Source: Xenoacremonium recifei
Lineage: Eukaryota; Ascomycota; Sordariomycetes; Hypocreales; Nectriaceae
DNA: 64,000 nucleotides
Direction of reading: 5' to 3'
Assembly (NCBI GenBank): GCA_012184525.1
Contig: WOFQ01000031.1
Coordinates: 62,001 to 126,000, forward strand
Under the pieces are notes generated by a model, which did no database searches, was not told the origin of the DNA, and worked only from the letters and a program-made list of their open reading frames with translations. The translations under genes and the position numbers were made by a program. Positions 43,295-54,100 of this stretch are shown here, piece by piece. The number at the start of each line of letters is the position of its first letter. The first letter of the stretch is position 1.

Positions 43295-44873
43295 CTACCG
43301 GCGGAGACGGGCGGGCTAGGCCCTTGCGCTTGATATCAATATGACAACGCATTCTGACTCCTCTGCAACTTGATGTCAAGCTCCATTGGTCCAACCCCTC
43401 CGTCTCTGCCACTACACACTCCAAAAGCAGATAATAATCTGCAAAACCTAACGCACATGCCGTTGGGCGCCTCAGGACCCGACCGAGGCGTCTTGGTGCG
43501 TACGCCGTCCACACACCGATCCCTGACAGCGTTGCCGTTGCAGTGGGCATACGGACACGTGAAAGGTCATGGCGAGGTGATCTGTTTCCAGGCAGGGATT
43601 CCGAGACGGCACCTCGTCGACTCTGGGAAGGATTCTCCTCTTTAGCGACTGGCGAAATATTCACATGCAGTCCGCCGCAATCGGGGGCTCGGAAACTCGC
43701 CGTCGTGCCTGTCCCTGCTTGCTTCAACTCTTCCATCCCGAACTCCGCAACCCCGGCAGAATCCTACAGTACCAACTATGCAGTGACTAGCTAGCTAGCG
43801 GGAAGAAAGCTTCTCCAACTGCGAGTGGCCTCACCCTCATCCGATGCCCACCCACCCGTTCGCCCGGAATGGCAGGGATCGGGGCGCATGGACTACCCAT
43901 GCCAAGACACAGGCATAGTGGTATTGTTCTCTTCCTTTATACCGTTTGAAGACTGAGCATGCATGCCCTACAGTTTGTTAGGTCCCTCGCGGGACGATCG
44001 GAAACTCGGAGAAGATGATGATTTCGTAACATAGATGGGACACGCGGCATGATTGGATGAAAGCATTGCCGCATGTCCGAAGGCGTTTTTCTAGGGATAG
44101 AGTGAGAAAAGGTTTCATAGACTTTGGGAATAGAAACTCGTTACTCTTCGTGGCCCCTACCCTATAAGCCTCCCAACATTTTCCACTTCTTTGACGAATC
44201 GACCATGACCGGCTTAGGCAAGCCTTGCAACAGGAAATTTTGAAGAAGTTATTTCTGTTCGACATACTAGAGAGGTCAAAATCGCTCAATTCGTTAAATA
44301 GAGGAGACAATCTACGTTTCGTTGATGCCTCTACTCATGCATGCTAGAGCGAGAGATTTTTAGTCGTTAACAGAAGTCTATTTAGGCGAGTTCGTTAAAG
44401 CAAGCCTAAGAAAACAAAATTTGGAATCAGAAAATATTGGCCTTCCGTGCTGACGGTAACAAGAATTGCCGTGAGCTTAAAATTCTGATTCTCATTGGTT
44501 CTTGATTTGAAGGTACAGATGTTGGTGAAGAGGGGCACTATGACAAGCGACACTAGTGGATGACAAAACCTCTCACATGAGAATCTCAGAATATAGAGCG
44601 ACATACTAAATGTCTTCTGTTCTATATAGAGAGGTTTCTAATTTTTAAATCTTCATCGTTTTTAGATCACGGCATTTGCATTTTCACTACCATGAAGTCC
44701 AAGGCTTCTGATTTCACCTCGATATCGGCGGAACCGGTCGATCTCCTCTCGGCGTGACTCAGCCTGCGATAGGCGCTTCGCTATCATCAACTAACATCTT
44801 CAACCCCTCGGTCGCCTGGTAGGACGCAAGTCAAGGACAAAGATCCTCCTCTTGACTAAAACACATCTTCATC
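43295..44873. other. 1.6-kb intergenic region
   Basis: No gene is supported. The first 550 bases are GC-rich 3' flank of the regulator gene; the centre (about 43980-44660) is AT-richer with small frames lacking features. The last 200 bases are the Nudix promoter. Confidence 0.5.
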
Positions 44874-45488
44874 ATGGCCACTGAGCGAGTCCCTCGAATT
44901 GGCGTAGCAGCCCTCGTCTACGGCCCTGATGGCAAGGTTGTCGTGGGCAAGCGGAAAGGAGCCCATGGCGCAGGTTGGTCTACCTTCCCTGGACTTCCAG
45001 AGAACCCATACTGAACACGATACTAGGCACCTGGGGGCTTGCCGGCGGCCATCTTGAGTTCGGTGAGGAAGTCACAGTATGCGCTGAGCGCGAGACTCTC
45101 GAGGAGACAGGCCTACGAGTGCGCGCCGTCCGCGTCGCAGCCATCACCAACGTCTTCTTCGAGGCCGACGACAAGCACTACATCACCTTCTTCGTGCACT
45201 GCGAGATGCTCGACCCAGATGCTCAACCCGAGGTGCGATCCCCCTTTCCTCTTGCCACCCCTAAACTCCATCTCCCTCTCGTGACTCAGTCTGATGTCCG
45301 ACGTGCTCGAGCAGATTCTTGAACCGGAAAAGTGCGACGGCTGGGCATGGAAGTCCATAGACGAGCTGAGGCGCTTCATCCCTCCCGTGTCGCAGGCCGG
45401 CGAGTATCAGGGCGAGCGCCTCTTCCTGCCCCTGGAGCGACTGGTCCAGCAGATGCCCGATGTGAACATGAACGACCTGAGACTCTGA
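44874..45488 (+). CDS. Nudix hydrolase, nucleotide diphosphatase (NUDT15/MTH2-like)
   Basis: Three exons (44874-44973, 45027-45232, 45315-45488) give 159 residues, normal for small Nudix proteins. The Nudix box GHLEFGEEVTVCAERETLEE(TGL) fits GX5EX7REUXEEXGU exactly and binds the catalytic Mg2+. The N-terminal strand RIGVAALVYGPDGKVVVGKRKG and the C-terminal ILEPEKCDGWAWKSIDELR are typical of NUDT15-like enzymes. The acceptor of exon 3 is placed at GAGCAG/ATT because the nearer acceptor leads to an early stop. The protein hydrolyses (oxidised) nucleoside triphosphates or other nucleoside diphosphate-X compounds in the cytosol. Confidence 0.88.
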
Positions 45489-46554
45489 GGAGGCGAGATG
45501 AGGGCGGCTGAACCGGAAGGGGTGTGTTCCGGAGCGTGTCTGGGAGCACCGACCGAGGGCCCGGACAAAGCAACGACATCGCCACCTGACCGCCGCGGTT
45601 TCTGTAGAGACGTTCTGCTGGCGGTTGATCAGCGAGGTCCGACGCCCTGGCCATGTCCCCGGCTCAGGGCTCCCTTGGCGGGATCGCGGCGACCGTTTGA
45701 TTGAGCGGTTTCAACTGTATTTGCCGTACCGTAGATGGAACGGGAATGGCGCGTGCCGATTAGACAGGGCCAGTGCCGCGGTGTCTTGCATTGATGCCCG
45801 TTGGGATCGCCGTTTTGCTTTTGCGGCTCGACGGCTCCCCCACAGTGGACAGCTTTTGCCGCGGAGAGGAACCTCCCTTGCGTCGTGGGTGGGATATTAG
45901 TCTGAGAATTCGGCCGATTAATATGGTTATTATGACGAAATTGCTGTAAACGCTTTTGGATTATCGTGAGAAAGTCGCTGAAGCTGATTTGTAGGGACAG
46001 TTGAAGAGTTTGAGGGATAGTTGACAACTATGACAACTCTGACTTAAATTTAGCAATTGCATTCCTCCCCTCTCCTGAAACCCACGAGCCCTCCCGACCT
46101 CAATTGATTGTCTGTTGTTGCAACAATGTATCCAGTCTAAGTCAATGTCTCGGGGGCATCTCTGCCTTCCCGCTCCCTTTGGCAGGATACACCCTGACGA
46201 GTCGACGATCAGCGCCCATACTTTCTTTTCCTCATCATGCTTAAGCGAAAGTTCAATTTCGTATCCTCAGCTTCTCCAGAGTCATGATGCCTCCCTCGGC
46301 TCGTAGCGAGACTAGGCGGGCCCGTCCCTTGGATACCCAATCTCGAAGTCTCACTGGCATCAAGCAGATCGAGCGACAAGGAGGCAGACGGGAGGAAACA
46401 AGCAACAGATCTTGAGTATATAATGAGAGAGGAATCCGGCCTTCGAACAGACTTTTTTCATCATCAGCAACACTCACCTTCCACTCCTCCTTTAGTCACT
46501 CCTTCAACACACTCTCTTCACCACTAGTCACTCCTTCGACTTCATTTCTTCGCA
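45489..46554. other. Promoter region of the Gly/Ser-rich protein gene
   Basis: No gene is supported; overlapping GC-rich frames to 45900 show no features. The 3' part is a strong-looking promoter: TATATAA at 46417-46423 and a pyrimidine-rich leader (about 46470-46550) with two copies of TAGTCACTCCTTC. Confidence 0.55.
46417..46423 (+). promoter_or_regulatory. TATA box of the Gly/Ser-rich protein gene
   Basis: TATATAA lies 138 bp upstream of the ATG at 46555. It is followed by a CT-rich leader, a combination common in highly expressed fungal genes. Confidence 0.5.
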
Positions 46555-47976
46555 ATGGCCGCCGCCGACGTTATCTCCCAGCTCCAGGTGCTCAGCCGCA
46601 ATGGCGGCTGCCTGGTCGACATCTCGGCTCTGCTCGACGTGAGCATCTGCCCCAACGTCAACATCCAGACCACCAAGCCGCACAAGACGGAGAACAAGGA
46701 CAGCTATGTCCTGGTCACTCCCACTCAGGATGACAGCTCCTACTCGCTTCCCAAGAAGCAGCTGCGCCGCAGCACTGACTGCTCTTCCGGTGACTGCTAC
46801 ACTGTCCCTGAGCAGGTCTGCAGCAAGAGCACTACTGCTTTCGACATTGAGATCCTGATCCTCCTTGGTCTCCTGACTCAGGAGGAGCTTGAGCAGTACC
46901 TCTACACCTGCGGTGACATGGACGGCTCTGGCTCTGGCTCTGGTTCCGGTTCGGGCTCTGGCTCCGGTTCGGGCTCCGGCTCCGGCTCGGGCTCTGGCAA
47001 CGGCAGCGGTAACGGCTCCGGCAACGGCTCCGGTGGCTCCAAGACCGGCTCTGGCAATGGCTCCAAGCCCACCCTCAACCCCAACTCCGACAACATGGGC
47101 ATCGACCCTCTCCTGTCCGCCAACGTCGGCCCCAACGGCGACGTCCTCTCCGCCACTGTCGGCGGCTCGGACGGCCTCGTCAACCTCAACCTCGGTGGCA
47201 AGGGCAAGGACTCTGCTGCCAACCTCCAGCTCCTCGGCCCCGATGGTCTCCTCAACCTCGACCTTGGCGGCAAGAACATCCTCCACCTCCGCAGCGAGCC
47301 TGAGCGTCTCCTCGATGTTGATGTCGGTGGCAAGAAGGACAAGACTCCTGCTCTCATTGATGTCGATGTCCTCACCCACTCCCGCCGATTTGACCGCCGC
47401 GCTGAGAACCCTGGTCTGCTCACCCTGAACGTTGGTGGCCCTAAGGACCCCAACCCCGGTCTGATCGATGTCGAGCTCCTTACTCAGGATGGCAAGAAGG
47501 GTGGCAAGGGGTCCAGCGGCTCTGGCAACGGCTCTAGCTCCAACGGTTCGGGCTCCAACGGCTCTGGTTCCAACGGCTCCGGCTCGTATGGCTCCGGCTC
47601 CAGCACTCCCTCCGGCACTGGCTCTTACGGCTCCGGCTCTACCACTCCCGTCACCTACCCCTCCGGCCTCATCTCCCACTACCAGCCCATCTGCGGCAAG
47701 GGCTTCAACTCGCAGCACCGCGGCACCTCCAAGTCTGGCCAGGCTGCTGATGTCAACCACTGCCTTGCCATCTGCCACGCCGAGGCTGCTCTCACCACCC
47801 TGAGCGCCAAGGCCCAGCCCGGTGACACTGCCAACATCCTTGTCTGCACTGCCATCGAGTGGGATCAGGGTGCCACTGAGGGCAACTGCCACTACATCAT
47901 CGCCCCTGAGTCTGAGCCTTGCGAGGACTCCTACCTTGAGGACAACTCCTCCCGCTACACCTTCATCCGCAACTAA
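46555..47976 (+). CDS. Gly/Ser-rich, LxVxxGG-repeat, cysteine-flanked protein of unknown function
   Basis: A single exon of 473 residues that I do not recognise. The layout is modular. Residues 1-120 contain six cysteines (19, 32, 76, 81, 89, 119). Residues 123-170 are a Gly/Ser/Asn linker, almost perfect SG repeats. Residues 183-312 contain about five copies of an L-[LV]-[ND]-[LV]-[ND]-[LV]-GG unit, for example GLVNLNLGG, GLLNLDLGG and LLDVDVGG. Residues 318-365 are a second SG linker. Residues 374-460 form a second six-cysteine domain (380, 403, 407, 431, 445, 456). Codon use is strongly biased to C-ending codons, and the promoter has a TATA box and CT-rich leader, so it is likely abundant. 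The cysteine content suggests an oxidising site such as the cell wall, yet no signal peptide is evident. A cell-surface or structural role is a guess. Confidence 0.8.
   Translation: MAAADVISQLQVLSRNGGCLVDISALLDVSICPNVNIQTTKPHKTENKDSYVLVTPTQDDSSYSLPKKQLRRSTDCSSGDCYTVPEQVCSKSTTAFDIEILILLGLLTQEELEQYLYTCGDMDGSGSGSGSGSGSGSGSGSGSGSGSGNGSGNGSGNGSGGSKTGSGNGSKPTLNPNSDNMGIDPLLSANVGPNGDVLSATVGGSDGLVNLNLGGKGKDSAANLQLLGPDGLLNLDLGGKNILHLRSEPERLLDVDVGGKKDKTPALIDVDVLTHSRRFDRRAENPGLLTLNVGGPKDPNPGLIDVELLTQDGKKGGKGSSGSGNGSSSNGSGSNGSGSNGSGSYGSGSSTPSGTGSYGSGSTTPVTYPSGLISHYQPICGKGFNSQHRGTSKSGQAADVNHCLAICHAEAALTTLSAKAQPGDTANILVCTAIEWDQGATEGNCHYIIAPESEPCEDSYLEDNSSRYTFIRN
46921..47040 (+). repeat. Ser-Gly coding minisatellite
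   Basis: Tandem six-base GGCTCT / GGTTCC / GGCTCC units encode an SG/NG run within the 46555-47976 gene. Synonymous variation between units argues for selection on the protein rather than recent slippage. The number of units probably varies between strains. Confidence 0.7.
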
Positions 47977-48965
47977 GGGGCCGCTCCTGGATGTTGATGA
48001 GACGATGTCGATGACAGCGTAAAGCATTGGGCATATTGGGTGCCATACAAACAAAGGACCTGTCCGGATGTACCTCTTCCTTTCTTGACACAAACTTTTA
48101 GACCTGTACGAATTTAGCCATTAATAAAAGGTTCCTTTGTCGATCAAAATCCGTCTCAGTGCCTGTGAAGCAAATGTGATTTTCCTGAAATTGAGCATAT
48201 GAAAAAGATTTCAATGTTAGCTTATTACTGATAGGCGCTGAGCCAAGTGTCTTGACTTAAATCCAAACGACAAGTAGTCGCCCTTTATAAGCGAAGGACT
48301 GGCCAAGACTATGGCAATCTCGTACATAGCATGCAAGTAAAATATTAAGCAAGGTCCATCTATGGCCTCTCTGAACGCCAAGCGAGGCACTGTAAAATTG
48401 GACAAAGCCCAGCGAGCGATGGTGAGTTCTTCCGTAGACTAACAGATGAGCATTGGTTTGGCATCGTGGTAGGAGACCTCTAGTATGATACATACTCAAC
48501 TACGAGGGTGATTATTGTTGAGAGCGTGGGAAGTTGCTTGGAGAGAGTTGGTTTAATCGAAACGCACCACAGGTCTTTGGGCGATGAAGAAATTGTTGAA
48601 GTAAGGACTTTTCTTCTTGGGTGACATATATATATTATGAGGTTATTACTGGGGCTGGAAATGAATGGTCAACATAGGCACGATGTGGCATTGAGATTAA
48701 AGAAATGGACTTGATGCTCGTACGTGTATGGTTGTAAGTACCAAATTGGAAGGTGCCCGGACTTGTTGAATATGCCTGTATCCGGGATGCATCTAGCGCG
48801 GCTTCAGGTTCCCGCCTCAGCTCAAGCTCCGAGCTCCCCATGACGTCTCCTCGAAGCACCATTGTAATAGCGTTTCCACGATACCTACCCTGGCCACTGA
48901 TTCCACGATCTTCAATGCCATAATATTCATCCCCTCGAGCTGCTCCTTTGCAGCATGCTTGCAGC
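47977..48965. other. Intergenic region
   Basis: No gene is supported. TTAATAAAAGG at about 48119 may be the polyadenylation region of the Gly/Ser-rich gene. The rest is unique sequence leading into the UVRAG-like promoter. Confidence 0.5.
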
Positions 48966-50865
48966 ATGTCTTCCCTCGCTGAACCACGTCGACCGCGACT
49001 CCTGCCGCAGAATCGCAAGCTCCGACACCTCAAGGGCATCTGGCTGAGGAATCTCTCCTTCGCTCCGACTACTCTGCGGACCGCCGACGACGCAGGCCTT
49101 AATAAGAGTCCGAAAAAGCTCCAGGCGCTGAGGGAGACTGGCCATCTACACGCGTCGCGCTCGTCGGAGAGCCTCAGAAAGGACAGCTTACGTACCGAGA
49201 CGTTGCGCCCTCAAGGCGCGAGGAGAACTAGCCTAAGCTTGGCGCATGCGAATCCAATTGCGCGACAGAAGAAGTTGGAAGAGGTCTTGGATGAATCTGT
49301 TGGAGATGTCTTCTTCTCGCTCCATGTCGATGGAGATGCTGATCCCATTTATGTGAGCGAGGTTCGCGAGAGATCGGCGGTAAGGGGCCCCGGGTGCTGG
49401 ACGTCTGACAACAGCCTCTAACTTTCCCTAGAACTTCAATTTCCAGTTCTTCGACCTCGCCGAACACGATGCGACGATATCGAGACTCAGCTCCCTCGCA
49501 ATACGGTTATGGGCGAGACGGCCGAAGCAGACTGCGTGGATCTTCTTGCTTGAGGAGCAGGTAGACTTGCGCAACCTCAACTTTATCGGAAACCTGTTGG
49601 ATCGACGATTCCCAACGAACGCGCTTGTATTCCATCTTGAAGATGGCATTTACTCCCTCGACTTTCCCAGCAAAGTCTCAGACCCCAAACAGGCCCCTCC
49701 TACGCTCACGTCGTCATACAACGCCTTAATGAAGCTGGCGAACCTAGAAAGCTCCATAGAGGATGCGATGGAGACACAACAGAGAATCATGCGGGAAATA
49801 AATCAGATTCTAGAGGATTCTCCTGTGGATAAATCCGAGGTGGCAGCCGAGGAGGTGGCTTTGGCACAGCGATACGTTACAACTCAGAAACGCGCCAACC
49901 GACATTCCGAAAGGAGGAGGGATGCGTTGCGCGAGTCTCTGCAAAGCAGGAGGGAAGCCATTGAAAGGGGCCGGCAGCTGCAAAAAGAGGCGGAGAAGGA
50001 CGTGGCAAATAACAAGGAGCAGCTACGTGCCTCAAAGGAGCTTCTCGAGACGACGGAACAACAGATACACGGCCAGCGGCGTCGAATCTGCTCCGATTTG
50101 GCCGACATCTTTCCCATCACACCGATTCTGAACGCCCCGCCTCTCTCGTTCCAGATTTGTAATATCCCTATCCCGAATTCGACCTATGATGCCGCCACAG
50201 CAAAGCAGATCAACGAAGACATTCTCAGTGCCGGTCTGGGGCTGGTTGCTTTCATCACCCGCCACCTACAATTCTATCTCGGCCATCCGCTTCCCTATCC
50301 GATAGAAGCTATTGGCTCCCGCTCATATGCACGGGACAATATCTCCAAACTAAATGACAAGAATATGTCCAGAAGAGAATTTCCCTTATATTTACCAAGA
50401 GGTGGTTCAACCGCGGGTCAGTGGCGTTTCGAGTATGGCTGGTTCCTTTTGAACAAGGACATCGAAGCTCTCTGTGCGTCACAGGGTCTTAAAGTAGTGG
50501 ACATCCGTCATACTCTGCCAAACCTGAAGTACTTGCTCTACGTCTGCAGCGCGGGCACAGAGGACGTCCCCGAGCGCAAGAAGGGCGGCGTACGTGGTCT
50601 CTGGGCAGGACGTCTGAAAGGCCGCTTGTCTACTATGTCGACGCAAGTTGATCATGATGGGAGCAGTACCGCTGGAAGCCGTAGGGGCAGCGTGGATAGC
50701 GAGGTGATGCAGCAGCATGGTGATGCGTTGCGCAAGGCGCTGATGAAGAGCAACGGGCATGACGTAGTGAATGGAGACGATGGCATTGCACTACCATTTG
50801 GAGAGGGCGAGACTAAGTTTACGCTCAGGACGAAAGGGTTAAGAGAGAACGTCGGTAGGCGATGA
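48966..50865 (+). CDS. UVRAG/Vps38-like autophagy and endosomal PI3-kinase subunit (Atg14-domain family)
   Basis: Two exons (48966-49379, 49432-50865) give 615 residues. The start is the ATG at 48966 (MSSLAEPRRPRLLPQ); the frame upstream starts with TTG. After a basic disordered N-terminus, a C2-like strand region (DVFFSLHVDGDADPIYVSEV, NFNFQFFDLAEHDATISR) precedes a long coiled coil (about residues 220-330, rich in Glu/Arg/Lys/Gln). The BARA-like C-terminal domain has IFPITPILNAPPLSFQICNIPIPNS and LGLVAFITRHLQFYLGHPLPYPI, conserved in fungal UVRAG/Vps38. The family joins Vps34-Vps15-Vps30/Atg6 in the complex that makes PI3P for endosomal sorting and autophagy. Confidence 0.85.
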
Positions 50866-51159
50866 TGCGCAGAGGGTTAGTGAAAAATTGATTGGGGACT
50901 GGGCGGTGATGGCTGGTCCGGGATGATAGATACCCTGTACACAACAATCTGAGTTGTCTTCAAGCACGACATTTTCCTCTCATGTCTCAGAAGTGAGTCA
51001 GAGCGAGCGAGGTCAGCTTATTAAATAAGAGCCGAAAAGCTCCTGGGTATCATTCATTATGATTACCGTACAAGTACACGAGACATTGCTCAAACAAGCA
51101 ACAACACCATATATCCCATAAATGCGCCGTAACAGAAATCCCAACCGCGATTTCACCCT

Positions 51160-54100
51160 CTATCGCTCCGTCGCCGCAAACTTCACACTCTTCCTGCGCT
51201 CCCTCTCCCCCGTCACAACCACCCTCCCCGGACTTGAACTCAGAATCCCCCCTCCCGTCTTATTCAGCGCCTCACGCGCCATGCCAACCGCCCTACTCTG
51301 CGGGACATCGTTCCCATCGCTCTTAACGCTACGATCGATCCCCGGACGCGGACTCCCGCGACGACTACTGCTGCTATTAGCGCGGTCCTCACGCGCTGCG
51401 CGTGACTTCTCGACGGCAACGCGGCCTAGTTCGTCGGCGCGGGCGGTGGTCGTCTCGCCGCGGTACTTGCCCGGCAGACAGGCGTGGCCGCAGCCGTCGA
51501 GGGGGCAGCATCCGTCGCTGAAGGATACGGTTGGGCTGTCGAGCGGTGCGTGCCAGGCCTGGAGACAGGAGGCGTGGCCGCCGTGGCAGCAGCCGGGGCA
51601 GTACCACCACTCGGAGAGCCAGTGTGCGGTCTCGGCTGCGATGGTAGAAGCGATCTCGTCTGGTGGGAAGCTGTCATGCTGGGGCTCGCGGTGGCCGCAG
51701 ATGGCGCAGGGGGCCATGGCATTGCGGCAGCGGGCACATGTCCAGATAGCATCGGGACCGGCTTTGGGATCGATTTCGCGGGGCCTGCGGCAGGACGAGC
51801 AGAAGAAACCGACCTTGACACCCTGTTGAGCGGGACTGAAGATTGCGGTGTAGTTCTCGCCCCATTCAGGCAGACCGTCCGGCCAGCCTTGGATGCAAAG
51901 GTTGCGAAGGAGGGCGGCTTCAATGAAGTGGCTCATGCGCATGAGGCGCGAGTGGTGTTGGCGGAGGATGGCACTCGCCTGGTAGAAGTCAATGACGGAT
52001 TCGGGGACTAAGGGTTTGAGCAGGAGGATCATGGCTGAGGCGTTGAGAGCTGAGGAGCGGGATTCGAATTCGAGGGCTCTGGTGATGAGGGTGTATGGAT
52101 CTAGAGGGGATATCGTGGGAGCTGGGCCGGAGGAGATGTTGGGGTGTGGGTAGGGGGGGTCGTTGTCCCAGGGGAGGAAATCCGTGTCGACGAGGAATGG
52201 TCGCGGGTCCTGATGGGCGGGTGAAGATTCTTTGACTGGGCTGGGTGTTCGCGCGAGTTGGCTGCTCCTCACGACAGTTGTTGAGTACTCTTCAGGCTTT
52301 CCGATCCTGATCGCGGGCTCAAGAGGATCTGGTTCCGAAGGTTGGGAGGGGAACGAGTCGTCCGTCCCCATCGTCGTTTGTGAGATGAGAAACATCTCGT
52401 CGGGGGAATCTGGTTCCTTGCTTCGGCGCTTCTGCACTTCTTTAGGCGTCTCCGTAGATGTTTTTAGTTCTTTACCGCGAATCCGGCTCTCAAATTCAGG
52501 GATAGGCGCCATATCGGAAGCCCCCTTTTCTGCACCCGAACCGCCGCGCGCGCTGCCGTACGAAGGTCTGCGAAGTATCTGGCTGCCCTGTGAAGTGGAA
52601 ATGCTCTGGGTAACAAAGCTGTCATCCGAATTAAGTCGACCTCTGCGAGCGTCGGGGCTCCCGGATGTCGAGTAGTCCAGCGACATAGCAGGCCTCTGTG
52701 CCGGAAAGTCTATGGCTTTGGTTAATGCTTCAGTATCGTAAAAGTCATATCCTTCGGTGCTCGACATATGTGAGAGTTCACTGTCATGGCTCATTTCCGA
52801 CAAGGGGACCGAGTAGAGACGTCGACGGGGGCTCTCACTAGATGAACCTTGCATTGGAGGTCCTAATGTCAACTCATCAGGTTCCGCAGCTGCCTCCAAC
52901 TTCTTGTTAATCTGCTCCGAGAGCCCGGACTGGCCGCCGTTACTGTCTACCGGTCGCGCAATCGGGGTTGCCACGTTCGAAGTGCTCTCCATTTCTCCGG
53001 CAAGAAGGGATCGGGGGCCGAGGGACCGTCCGCCAATGCTGGCTTGTCGAGATCCGCGTCTGGGGGTATCGTCTCCAAGAGCTCGTGACGAGTTGTACAG
53101 GTCGAAGGGGTTGAGCTTCGAGATAGACTTCTTTTCCTTAATTTCAACCTTTTGGAAATGGCCCAATCGGACCTCCAGGTGATACTGTGACCGCCTCTTG
53201 AGAAGCAATCCGACAGCGAAAGATAAAATTCGCCATGTTTGGGCTAGCCGGAACAAGCTCACACTCTCAGCTGCCCTAGCATACTGCGCTATGATAGAAG
53301 TAACTCGCTGATCAAGCGTCTTTTCGCTGGTAACGTATGGAAGTTCACGCTGTAGCGTTTCAAGATATATCGTCGTAAGGTACTGGTACACTTGGATGGT
53401 TTTGTTTGTCGGCATGCGTCCTGAGGCCATCGCCTGCTGATTCCTGAATATGCCTGTCACCTTAATTGCCTGGTCGAGGCTCAAGACCTGCTTAGGGTCG
53501 TCTGGTAAGGGGGCACCGGAAGGGGGGGTAGTGCTCAAGTGAGTGCCCTGATGTTTTGCCGCATTCTTCTTGCGGCTGGTTCGGCGTCGCGGTCCCAAGA
53601 AAGTTCCGACGACATCTTCTTCCGAGTCGCTGCGACTGATACTCAGAATCGGTGTATTTGGGCTCGTGCTATACGGGCCACGGGGAATGATTTCGGGATG
53701 GTGAGTGGCGGGAGGACGCGGTCGCTGTGGATGGGGCCTCTCGTCAAGGAACATCAGCATGTCTCCTTTTGGCGAGAATGCCATGGCAGAGGTGGGTTGT
53801 CGATCAATGACCCTAGGCGCATACGCAACATCGCACTGGCTCAAAACACCGTCTGGGCCAACCGTCCATAGCATATCCTGATCCTGCCAGAGCAGTGCGG
53901 ATGGCGAGACTTCGAACCTCTCGATCGTCTTGTATGGCATCGTCGGGCGTGCCAAGTCCCAGATATGGACAGCAGATGTGCCGTATCGCCGGTCATCATA
54001 TGAGACAGCAACCTGTGCTACCCGCTTGCTCTGGGCTGTTGCAGACCATAGACCTGGCCGCCAAGCAACTGAGTATACAGGTGCAGGCGTCGAGATGGTG

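Noticed and set aside
46528..48093. A 521-codon open frame antisense to the Gly/Ser-rich gene
   Set aside because: It is a shadow of strong C-ending codon bias on the other strand; the protein is low-complexity Val/Ala/Gly/Arg with no domain.
51122..52011. Plus-strand frames overlapping the Rtc1-like 3' end
   Set aside because: They are antisense to the conserved zinc-ribbon/RING module and show no recognisable protein features.
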